Positions 36,385 to 47,900 of a stretch of 64,000 nt of DNA are shown piece after piece. Source of the DNA: Nymphaea colorata (lineage: Eukaryota > Streptophyta > Magnoliopsida > Nymphaeales > Nymphaeaceae); the NCBI RefSeq assembly GCF_008831285.2, contig NC_045138.2:30289934-30353933 (forward strand), in the 5' to 3' direction. The notes below the pieces were generated by a model. That model was not told the origin of the DNA and did no database searches. It saw only the letters and a list, made by a program, of their open reading frames with translations. Position 1 is the stretch's first letter. Each line of letters starts with the position of its first letter. The position numbers were made by a program, and so were the translations under genes.

Positions 36385-39300
36385 ATGGAGGGGAGCATGA
36401 TGATGTCCTTGGATAAGCTCCCCATAAGGAGGTTGACCGCCATCGAAGAAAATGGTGTCGAGCATTTTCCCCCGTAAGGAAACCCTAATCTCTCTCTTTC
36501 TCGCTCTGCATTTCCGTTGATTCTGTTTTCTGCAGTTCTAGTCGTTTTAGGGCTTCTTCGCCTTTTCCTGATTGATCCTGGGTTTTCTTGTTGTTTGGTA
36601 TGGGTTGCCCTGAAGGCGCGAAGTTTCGGCCGATGAGAAGCTCCTTTCTCTCCTCCATGGGATCGATTTCACTCCACTGGTCCTCGAGAGAGAGGCGAAG
36701 AAGCCCAAGACTTCGAAGGAAAGCCAGCCGGCGGCGGCCACACAGTGGCCATGGCAGGGCCTGGTGGAGAGCCTTCAGCAGGTTCATCAGGAGATCTCCG
36801 TCGTCATTGACCTGATCAACCATGTGAGTGAGTTTGCTGAAAACCTTTAATCTTTGATATGTTAACGTCTGCGAGGACCTTCCAGCTTGTGATTGAATCG
36901 TATATTTTCTTGCCTTTATTCAAGCTTGCTTTTTAAGTTCTCATCTCTTTCTTCGAATTTTTCGTTATGTGTTGTGCAACTTCATATGTCGCACGATATG
37001 CGTTCACGACATGTGTTATATACTCTCTAACCTTGTCGTCTATATTGTAGTTGTGCTCCTATATTACAATATAAATCTGCTTATGTGCCTCGGTATGTGC
37101 ATGAGTGCAACCTGGGAACCCAGCTGCGCAATGGCAGCACTCTTGTTGTAAGGCAGCTATAGACTAGCAGTTAAGTTTTGGCTTTTCGCTTTTGAACTTT
37201 TCTGAATTAGTGGCCTTTATTTCCACGTACTATCGTTTCTTCACTTTTCCCTTTTCCAATTTTCCTTCCTTTACATAGAGTGAACCAGTGAATTGATGGA
37301 ATCATGTCAACCTGCTTTCTTATAAAACATAGGATCTTTATGGCAAGGCGAGGTAGGCAAGAATACTCTATTCTTGCTTTGAACTAGTGAATGAGGAACT
37401 AATGGGGATAGATATTGGTGGATTAAGACACCTTTACCTGAACAGCAGATAATAGGATTTTCCTTTCCCCTCTTTCAAGTAGCAATACAGAACTGCTCGT
37501 ATTGCCAGAACTTGTGAATATAAGCGGTTTATGTCTTCACATATCAATGCCCTTTTTTTGTTTGTTTTTTCTTTCAGTATACTTTGTGGTGCAAACTGAT
37601 AAATAGGTGGCCTTGCAACTTCCAGATTGGGAGAATAACTAAATAACATGTTCTGGTTTCCTGAGCGTGGGCCAACCATTTTAAACAAGAGTATTCAGTT
37701 CCAGTTCTCTATTTCATGTTTCTTGTTGACTTTCCGTCAACTCAAGTATCTTTGAAAATATGAACCTTTTCTTCCTAGTTCCTGCACTTCCCAAATGACA
37801 AAATTAGTTATAGCTTTAAGTTTTGAGCAAACAAAATTTTGATACATTAGTTTCTTTTAATGCCAATGTCAGGTGGAGGCAAATGAAGCAGTAGCAGTTG
37901 CTGGGATGACAAAGCCGAAACCGTTACCAAATGAGTTGCTGTCCGACCTATCTGTCTCATTGTCGACCAAGTTGCAGTGCTTTCGTGTAAGCCTCTATTT
38001 TGATGTTTATATTATCATAGATGGAATCTGATTAGATGAATATGTTTGTGTGCCTTATATATCTTATAAGTTATATTAGATGGGCGACCATGTTGTTTAA
38101 CAGTTAACTTATAGATTTAGTAATAATGCTAGCTTATAAATGATCTCATACAATTTCATAACTAGCAACAATGTTCTTCATACAACAAACCATGTTTTTG
38201 TTAATCCCAAGCATGAGATTTTTTTTATGAGCTGCTATCTATGTCACACGGACACGCGGGTGCGGGTGCGGACACGGGAGAAAATAAAAATAAAAAATTT
38301 AATGTTTTTTTTTCATTTTATCAATTTTTTGTGATGCATCCAATTATTTCCATCAATAATCCTTTCAAATACTGTGATAAAACAAAATTTTTTGTAAGAT
38401 TGAACTATTAATTTAATGTTTTTTTTTAAATTTTATCTTTTTTTAAAATATAAAATTTACCGTGTCCACGTATCCAAAAAATTTGAAAATTGCCGTGTCC
38501 GCACCCGTATCTCCGTACCTGTATTGCACCCGCACCCGTGTGACATAGGCTGCTATCATACATGGAAACTGCAGGTTTGAGAATGTGTAGCTGCTCTTCT
38601 TCACAACCTTGCTGTAGATGCTGGTGGATTGAGTAGAATGAAGAAATTAGAGTGAAAATAAAAACCAGAAGGTGGTAGAGTATGATAATTTATTATGATC
38701 CTATACAATTATGGTGCCAACAACATGAATACATTTCCCTGGAAAAAGTTAAAAAATGGTTATGGCAGTATATACTCATGATAATTTTGTGTGTCAGTGA
38801 ATGGTGGAGCTTTTCAGTGATTTTCTTTTTCAAGCTGTAGATTTTAAGATATTTCTGTGACATGTCTGCACAAAATTTCGTTTTGCATCTGTATCAACAT
38901 GCACAAAATTACTAACACGTTATCACTCTTACACTTCAGTCTTTGGCTTTTAACCTGAGTGCCTTCTTTTATGTTAAAACAAGTCTTCCTTCGGCCTTAT
39001 AAGTGGTATAAAAACAGGAAACTCAAACTGTTTCTCCTTAAACTTAATGCACATTTAGTGTTGATTTTGGTGTTGCTTCTCTTTTGAAAACACATCATGT
39101 GGATGAACTAAGATTCATTTTCTTGCTCATGTTTGGTGGATCAGTGGATGTATTACTTTCTTTAGTGTGCTCTAACCCATCTTGCAGCAATTAGGGAAAT
39201 ATTTCAAACAATCTGCCAAGGCATTGGAACAGCAAGTTGCAAGGGAGGCAAGGTTCTATGGTGCATTAAGCAGGTTGATGTTGCAATTCTTATATTAGTC

Positions 39301-41128
39301 TCTGTTGCCAATCATGCTGGATTTTTATGTTCATGATAATCTAATGTGTTCTTTCTTGTCTTCTGTTGCCTTAATAGATTGCAACAAAACTGGAAAGTAA
39401 AGCGACAACGTGCACTTGCAAGTACAGCAGGCAGTGAGGGTTTCATGATTGATTTGTCTGATAATCCACTATCTGATCCATCACTTTCTCTCCGTCCATC
39501 TCCTGCTTCTATGGTTCGTATTGATCACGGTCCACTAGGGATGCTGACTGTGCATGTGCCTCCCAAGTCATGCCACGCTATCCAGCTTGGTTTTCTTGGT
39601 GGCAGTGAAACTGATAAGCAGAGTCAGTTGAGCACCAAGAAGTCAGGTTTCTCAGTTGAGGCTTCACTTGAGGGGAAGGAAGAAGTCATCAGTGATGAAG
39701 ATGTCAATGCTGGTGTTAAGGAAACACATTCTCTTCTCCGTGACATTCATCTGGCTATCTTTGATGAGCTGGTAAATCTTGCTCCTTGAACAACCTACTC
39801 TCTCTCTCACATCTCCAACTTATTATGTATCAACTGGCTCCTATTACTTAGGTGTTTGAATCGGTCAGCCGTGAGGCATTGTATCAAAAGCCTGGGGTTT
39901 ACGTAGCAGGAATGCGCGAAAATTTTGTGCTCTTGAGCATAGGTCAGCAGGCTTCGGTCTTCTTGCGTCTCTTGCCTTCCAATGAAGATGCAACTGGAAA
40001 GGATAGTCTTCCAACCAGAGAAGCTGGTACTGTGCCTGGTCAGACAACAGAAGGAGCAATTATTACTACAAAGAAGCATGATGATCTCAAAAAAGATAGA
40101 CTTCCCAATCCGCTTGCACTTGAAATATATTTGCAGCAGTTAGTCTATGAAACGACACTTAGAGTGAAAGAGAGGCAATCTTCTGGCAGGTTGCAAGGTT
40201 CTATCCAACCTATAGGTGGTGGTGATGGAATCTTGAGTCACTTCTGCATGACTCTTGCTCACCGCATATTTTCATACAAAGTCCTATCCAGGCTTGAAAA
40301 TTTGGTATAACTTGATCTTTTTGTAGCCCAACTCTGTATACAAGAAGAATGCAGGTAACAAACATTGTTCGTTTGTGTGTATCTACAGGTAGCCAAAGTC
40401 CCTTATCTTCGGTTGGTATCTGATGCTACCTGGCACTCTCGCACTTCTTCATGGTCAGTCTATGTGGATGTTCCACAGTCTATCCTCAGTCTGCATCTAA
40501 ATCGTCAAGCCAAGCCTTCTGGGGTGGATGTCATGCAACAGAAAGTCATGTCAAGATTCCACAATAAAGTGGTAGTAAATGAAGAATGCATCACAATTGG
40601 AGGAGAAAGCACCTCAAATGTCGTGGGTCTGTTTGTAGGTGACTCTGTGGAGATCAACTCAACTATAAATCGTTATGAATGTGATTTGGCAAATCTTTCA
40701 CTTGTATTGTTGCAACAGGTAAATGCAAAGCATTATTCGTAGATAATGGAAACTTATGATCATTTGCTGAAAACAAAATTAAACTGATCTGACATAATTT
40801 GGAACAGGTTGCCAGCCAAATTGTGCATTGGCTTTTCGAGGAAGCATTGATTGTGGGCATGAAGCCCACACGAGACTTATTGAGTATATCTTTTGAGCTG
40901 GAGAAGGGAGAAAAGTTAAGTTTAGTGGCCCATTTAGATCCGGAAGATGAGTACCAATGCTTAACCTGGTGGCTTCTTGTTGAAGACTCGGTGGTGGAAG
41001 AAGTGCAGATGCCGACTGATTTGCTTTTCAGCGGGGGGTCTGAAAACAAGAGATTCTTGGGGCATTTGTCTCTCGAGGAACTGTATGCAGTTCTTATGGA
41101 CCTTGTTGGTTTATGTGGCAGCAGTTGA
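36385..41128 (+). CDS. MED17: Mediator of RNA polymerase II transcription subunit 17
   Basis: Eight exons: 36385-36473, 36616-36823, 37873-37986, 39188-39273, 39378-39771, 39852-40304, 40389-40718, 40808-41128; 1995 nt, 664 residues, close to the usual plant length. MED17 is a scaffold of the Mediator head module in the nucleus, linking MED6, MED11, MED22 and others to RNA polymerase II. Recognisable conserved text is SLDKLPIRRL and EENGVEHFP (residues 8-28), WPWQGLVESL (about 75), AGMTKPKPLPNELLSDLSVS (about 108-127), YFKQSAKALEQQ, ARFYGAL and NWKVKRQR (about 142-175), HSLLRDIHLAIFDELVFE (about 282-300), HFCMTLAHRIFS, VAKVPYLRL (449-457) and VASQIVHWLFEEA near 560. The protein is mostly helical with no membrane segment. 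The exon 2 acceptor (GAAG before 36616) is the weakest junction but is the only one I found that keeps frame. Confidence 0.95.
38239..38548. mobile_element. MITE with 8-bp target duplication, in MED17 intron 3
   Basis: Perfect 13-bp terminal inverted repeats, CTATGTCACACGG at the left and CCGTGTGACATAG at the right, enclose 310 bp. GCTGCTAT flanks both sides exactly (38231-38238 and 38549-38556), an 8-bp target duplication as made by hAT transposases. GC-rich subterminal repeats (GCGGGTGCGGGTGCGG and its inverse) flank an AT-rich core. There is no coding capacity. The element lies in the sense-strand intron between MED17 exons 3 and 4. Confidence 0.9.
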
Positions 41129-44100
41129 GCTGCATGGCAGCCATGGCATGCTGTAAATTGGCAAATTCAGGAACGCAGGAGGCTTTGTTTGTGATCAAGC
41201 GGGCGACAGATGAAGTATTCTCAACAAGCAGAAGGGAACTAAGTCTTTCGGTAATCGAGGATGTAGTTGCAGAGTTCACTCCTTTGAGTTGCCCGTCAGA
41301 TGAAATTGCAAAGTTAAAAACAACTGGACTTTTACTGTAGATAGGATGATCCGGCTGATACTGTTAGCATGTTTTGTACCAACATGTAAATTCATCTGAC
41401 CATAGCCTAGTGATGGTCCTGATAGACGATTCTCAAACTAGTTTACGCCTACCTGTACCTCCTTCGGGGGAGAAAAGCCATATTGTAAGGTCGGGTTGGT
41501 GGTGTCAGGGGCAATGGCAACGGAGGATCCTCGGAAGTTTGTTTTTGTGGCCTCCCTTTCTTCTTTAGTTCAAACGTCCCTTTCTGTTAGAAAGGTCTGA
41601 AGACATTCAGATCACGGATTGAGAGTCCAGTTTAAAATCGAGATGTGGATCGACCGGTTTTGAGATGCGGTTAGGTACAATGCAGTTTATGTCAAACGAC
41701 GCACGCTCAAGTGAAGGATAGCTGATGATTTCTTTTCTTGCCCTGAAGGAAAACGACCCTCTCCCCCTTCACCCCAAAGTCGCTGTTCATTGACAAGCCT
41801 CTGGTTGATATGCCCCTTGAGGTCTGTCTTTCTTATTTGAGAGTAATTATACTCAAGACCGGTACTTTATGTTAAGATGTCATTCTGTAAATCCTCGACT
41901 TTAAATCGCATCATTTGTGTTTCTCGGGTCTTTTAGCATACTGGTTGGTTGCATTTCACATCGAGTATAAACTGTATAACTCTACGGAACTTGCAAAAAT
42001 GATCTTGTAAACGCCAACCTTTTTGTTATCCTTACCTAAAAGAGTCTTCGAAGTCAATAAGCTTCCGCCAAACATTGATCTTTTGAAAGAGAAGTTAAAA
42101 GGATCTAATTATTCTACATAGAAATGACTAACCTTTGAAGAAAATGAAAAAGTTACAAAAGGTTTACATATTTTTAATTTCAAACGGTATAACCATGACT
42201 TGCATGTCATAATCAATGTCTGATCACTGTTAGTGTTAACATAATTCTAATAGATGGTTCAGTTGGCAACAGCTTATGAGGTTCTCAGAAAATCTCTTAA
42301 AAGATGGGAACCGTTGCTGCGCGTCACACAAGACAAAGGGTATCTCGCACTAGGGAGTTTTCAACTTTTGAGAGCTAAAGTTTAGGCCCTTTTAGTAAGA
42401 TTCAGACTTGCTTGCCATCTCTTTCAGTTGTTCCTGTCACGTAAGTCCTTCAAGTTCAAAGCTGTTTCAATACTTAGATCAACTCCTGAAACATGGAACA
42501 ATTGAAATCTTAGATCAAAACACTATGAGAAAGCTCTTTTGGCACAAACTAAGGATTTTTGCTTAACCTTTCATTGCAAGAAGTGGGCCCCCCACCTTCC
42601 CCCCCTCAAAAAAAAAAAAAATCTTTTACTTTTTAATGGACTATTAGCTATAAAACCTTTGAATCGAAGAAAGACCAGAAATGAACAGGCCCATTTTGTT
42701 TCTGTTGACATTATTTCGTTGAATTGTGCCTAACTCGGGGGGTAGACATAAAATTTTGGTTAATGGACATCAGTTATATAATTTAACTTTTGAAGGGCTC
42801 CTGTATGTAACACTTTTTGTGGACCTATATGAGCAGTTGCCCACACCTGTCTTCCTGCTGGCCTAACTCGGCTTTGCTTATTGAAAAAGAAACAAGAAGT
42901 TCTAAAATCGGCCAACTACTGGAGCAACACAAACGTCTTCTAGGTCGTGTTACCATTTTCTTGTTCTGTTCCGGATAACGTTGAAAAGAAGGCAGAAGGG
43001 CGCGGGGCCGGGACCGTGCATAAGTAGGTGGCCGGCATCAAAGTTCTTTCGACCTTAAAAATCCACTGAATAGGCCAACAGGAAGGTGCCCTCAATAAGC
43101 TATGAGTTCTCTCTCTCTCTCTCTCCAGCTTGCCTGAGTTGGAAGTGATGGTTAAATTGGCCCAGTTAATTTTATCTGGCTATCTTTTTTCAGGCTGAAG
43201 CTAAGATTCCCATGTGGATAAGTGAGACAACAAGAGTAACATACCTAATTTTAGCGTCGCCAAAGTTTGTTAAGAGGCTGAACCAGAACTCTTTGGAACA
43301 TCGTTTATTTGTGACAGTTCCATCTCGACGTCAAAAAAGGAAAAACAAAAGGTGATTTTTTTGGAATCCGACTTTAACCTCCACTACAGCAGTTACAAAA
43401 TTAACTGATCTAAAAGATTTTGAGTTGTGAAGCCTGCAACAGTGATTGCATGATTAGCAAAGAAATCCGACTTAAAACATCCACCTAGTGACAGGATTTT
43501 CTAGGCTTACCAACTAAATTAAAAAAGAAAAGAAGACTACCAAGCAACATACTAGAAAAGAAAACGCAAGAGGGACATTGATTCTTTTCTTCTCTAGCCT
43601 TCCATGCATGCTCTGCCTTAGCCAGGCTTTGGTTATCTGACATGAAAGTGTGAGTTTTAAGATCCACTGCTTTAGTCAACACCAGAAAACCATTCATTTC
43701 ATTTCCAGTCAGAAGTAGAAGTAATTCACTAATTTGCAGCCGCGATTTACAGCTGCGAGATGTACATGTATTTGAGCTCGCGAGGCCAGGTTGAATCGAT
43801 CCACCGATTCCTGTTAACTAACGTGATCCAAGCATGGTAGAAAGACCAAGGACCTGTTAATTCAAACTGGGTTTATAGCGGGACCTGGTAACAGAACAAG
43901 AATACATGCTGCCCTCAACTTCCTGCAGGACCCACCTGGGCTGCCTTGCCATTGTCAACTCTTCCAGCCTCCACTATGACTACAAAGAATTTGCACCTTG
44001 GATGATGTCTATTGTCTTCAAGTTTGACAATATAGCACGATTTGAAAATTTGTCCACAAAGCCAAATTTGAGTATATTAATCGATACACCGATGCGAGAC

Positions 44101-44963
44101 CTGCTTCCTATCATTGAAGTCAATAGGTGCAGCAATTTTTTTATGGTTTCAATTTCCAAAGGTAGGACAAAGAGCCAACCTATTTTTTTGCTTGACAACA
44201 ATAATGGCTTCTTAACTGAGTGCGGAGGTGTTTAATGCTGCATATGTCATGACATATTATGTGGACAAATTCAAGGGGCAAAAATGCACAATGCAATTTA
44301 TATGGCTGATTTCTTAATAAAGATCAGGTTTGCAAATGCATGTGTGTCCATGTATGAGTAATTCAAGAGCTTATTATTATTATCTTGTAATTGCATGAAC
44401 AAAATTTTAAACTTAAACGCTAACAAAATAGATCTAGGAAGGTGCTGAAAATTATTTCAAAATTCGAATGGCATTTAATGGAAAGGAGGGTTGAGGGGCA
44501 ACCGCCGAGTCCTGACAAGCAGAGCATGTTGGGGCATTCATGAGCTCACGTTGCGGGCCGGCTTAGACCAATTAGACAGGACGGTCATATCGACATGAGG
44601 AAATTTGTTCCTTGAACCTCTTTTGATATTTATTTCAACCGTTTCAGGATCCAGGTGAACTCCAACGATTTCCTTCCAAATCTCTCTCTCTCTCTGCAAC
44701 TTCTTTCACGGTTTCGGATTCTTTTCTTCTGTTATTGGCGAAGAACAAATCTTTATCAATCTTTTCTTCCCCTTAACTGCAGCTGTCCTTTCTTTTTCTG
44801 GCCCGCCATTCTCATTCCCGCCTCTCCTAGTCGTAATTGCCTGTATTAAACGAGCTACGCAGGGCCGAATTTCGATTGCCATCGTCAATAAACAGTCATT
44901 AGAGAGGAGGTGAGAGTGTGGAAAGCGTTCTTGGACGGTCTTTGGTTGATGGGTAGGTGAGAG
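41129..44963. other. Spacer between MED17 and TMEM128-like genes
   Basis: Opens with the MED17 3' untranslated region, in which a 75-codon open frame (41113-41340, another frame) overlaps the stop. A CT run lies near 43109-43126, and a repeat word GTGTGGGCAACTG appears on the minus strand near 42836-42848. A 109-codon frame at 43906-44235 has no recognisable family and no splice context, so I do not call it. The last 300 bases are TC-rich and are probably the leader of the next gene. Confidence 0.55.
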
Positions 44964-47900
44964 ATGGGCGTCAGATTGTCTGGAGGCACCCCAAAGTCTA
45001 CACAGAATGTCCGGCAACGCCACAGCAATAGCGGGTACGCATCGAGCGGCGAGGATCTCGAGGACGACGCGTCCTCGCAGGCGGTGTACACCCCGCGGCC
45101 GCAGAGTCCGAGGGTTGGCGTCTCTGGTGTGCTGGAGTTCGTCTTCTGGATTCTCTCATCCGCCTTTATCATCTACTATGGAGATGGCCGGTCGAACTTC
45201 ATCTCCATGTTGCTCTGGGATACCCGAATTAGGAGGTTGGTTTCCCTCTTGAATGTATTCTATTGTTCTTGTTGGCTTGGCTCAATTTGAGAAGTTGGTT
45301 TCCCTCTTGGTGGTCCTCTTCATGATTTTTAAGTTGGACTCTCTCTTCTCTCTTTGAGAGGGTATAGGGTTTAATTAGGTTCTATGATTATGGGTTGTGG
45401 TCGCTGGAAAGTTTCACGGATTGTGGGTTTAGCTGACTTCTTCAATTTAATAAGAATGTATATCTTCATGGACATTTTTCATCGAGGGGTCGCTGGAAAG
45501 TTTTACGGATTATGGGTTTAGCTGACTTCTTCAATTGCATAAGCATGTATATCTTCATGGGCATTTTTCATCGGGGGAATTATTTATTTTGCGGTTGTTC
45601 AAGAGGCTGTTTCAGTACGGATTTTTTCTTTCGAATTTAGGATTTTTTTTTTCTGTTTTTCTTTGTGTTCTCTTATTACTTTTCGGATGTATATGTGTTC
45701 GCTTCCCTACTATATCATCATTTACAATTTTACATGAACATTTGGAGGTATTCAAGTGTAGGACTTTCTGCTGTTCATAGCTGTACAGAGGCTTCGTTCC
45801 AATATATGATGTTCTACTTCTAGGTTTCTATTGTCTTTAGTTACCGATTTGGTTTATTCATTCATTTGTCATTTAACCATTGGACTTTTGCGGAGGATAT
45901 CAACCATTATTGCTGTCTTCATGTGGAAACTATGGTAAGTTCAGTCAAATGATTGAGCATTAGCCTTTTTATTCCCTGAAGGGCTTTGCTTCAGACGGTG
46001 TGATTGATCAGTCAACTTCTCTGCAATGTCAGTATTGAGCTTTTCTTTTGCCTCTGACCATTGAATCATGTATTGACGATAATATCATTTATTCAATGGG
46101 CACATATATCGTTGGAATAGCATAAAACAATTGAATGTTTTAAGTACTTAAGAGTTTTTTCCCAGTTGTTTTTCTACTTGTTCTCTTGATGGGTTTTGCT
46201 TATGCCTTGCAACATATTCATTTAATGTACCATTATTTAATCTCAACCTGGGCATTTTGTTAGTCTGAGCTGTTTAGAAGACATGTTTCAACTCCAAAAG
46301 TAAAAAGTTTTCTAGCATGGATGGGAAATTGTGGTTCAGAGCATGCGTCAAATGGACTTTGAGGAATCTATACTTGCATGAATGGTGTCATCATGGTCAT
46401 GACTCGTACAACTAATTTGAAAGGCCTGTCTGTTCATCCACGCCATACCTAAACACTTTCTTTTAAAAGGCCATGGGCATTCAAGTGAATATCGATCTCC
46501 TCAAAAGAAAAGAAAAAGGGAAGAAGTTCTGAAAATGAGGAAAAATAGACTTCCTCCTGATTCTAGTCTTACGATTAATTCTCCTCTTAATTCTCTCAGG
46601 TGCAGCTTAACCAGGAAACATATGTCTCTAACTGTCAAAGTCAGCTCTTTCCAGCCCATTCGCATATCCCAACCTGCCCTTTAATAGCTTCTTGTTTCTG
46701 CCTCACAAAAAGCTAAGAACCTGGACAACTAAACATTTAGCCAACTTCCTTATAAACCCTCAAAGATCTCCATGAATATTCAATATAAAACTAAACTTTC
46801 TCATAAAGGAGTGCTACAATCTACTCCTCTTAAGGCATATGTGTCTGTGTGTGCGACTCAAGGTCCAATGGCGAACGTGGTTCCGATACCAATTATAACA
46901 ACCTGGCCTACTCCTACATTCAGTTTGGATGTCCTAGTTTGGCAGATCCTAACTCGCCCCTTAGTAGCTTTGATTCCTACGCCAAAAATGCTAGGAACCA
47001 AGACAACTAATCATTCAGCCAATACCTTATAAACCCTTGAAGATTTCAAAGAATATTCAATCCAAGGCTAAACTTTGTCGTTGTGGAGTGTTATAAATAT
47101 TATTCACAATATAATTTGGCTTTGGTGGCTTCTTGGAAGTGCGGATGTGTTGATATATTGCATCATAGCTCTGTGCTAAACGAGGACATGTATTCTTTTG
47201 AAAGAATATAGCTTTCATGAGATCTTGATTATCATTATGTGCACCAAAGTACATTAGGAAGACTATATTTCTACTTCTCCATAACCAGATTGCTTATTTT
47301 ATTTACATTGACTGGTTTTATGCTTTTCTGCACCATGCTGAAGTTGATGACTTTAAAGTTTATGTCCCATTAAATTAGGCTGAACTTTGCTAGTTAGGGG
47401 CATTTTAGTTGTTAATTTTAAAGGTTTAGTAACCCTAATAGATCGAGTAGCCAGTGTATTCTTTATGTTCAGCAATACCAAGTAGCTGGTGCATCATTCC
47501 TTTTGTTATCTATCATCTTGGGCGGAATTTCAATAGAGATCAAGAGTTGCAGACCTGGAAAGGCAATACATGGACTTAACCATTTATCTGGTGCAGAGTT
47601 TAAGAACTTTAATTTAGTTGTTAAGCTGTTCTCTTCCACATAAAGCTTTCATGATCTTGCATTGACCATGTTAGCTTCCTTTTGAGGGGATTTATTTATG
47701 CATCCATTAGTGGGGATGAGAACATTAAGCAAAGACAAAAATGTGGTAGTTATGCTAGTCAATTCCTCGTGATAGGATGCTATGAACTGTTGTCTTTCTA
47801 TCATTTTCATGATTGTCGTTAGGAGTTGTATCAGAGTTCAGATTTGAAGGGTTCCCCTAAATATTGATGTTTTAATTGGACACTGCATCTATTGCTTGGT

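Noticed and set aside
36588-36815. 75-codon plus-strand and 112-codon minus-strand frames over MED17 exon 2
   Set aside because: Both are out-of-frame shadows; the third frame gives the MED17 sequence that joins exons 1 and 3 in phase.
43906-44235. 109-codon ATG open frame in the MED17-TMEM128 spacer
   Set aside because: No recognisable motif, hydrophobic pattern or splice partners, and a chance frame of this size is expected in 64 kb of six frames.
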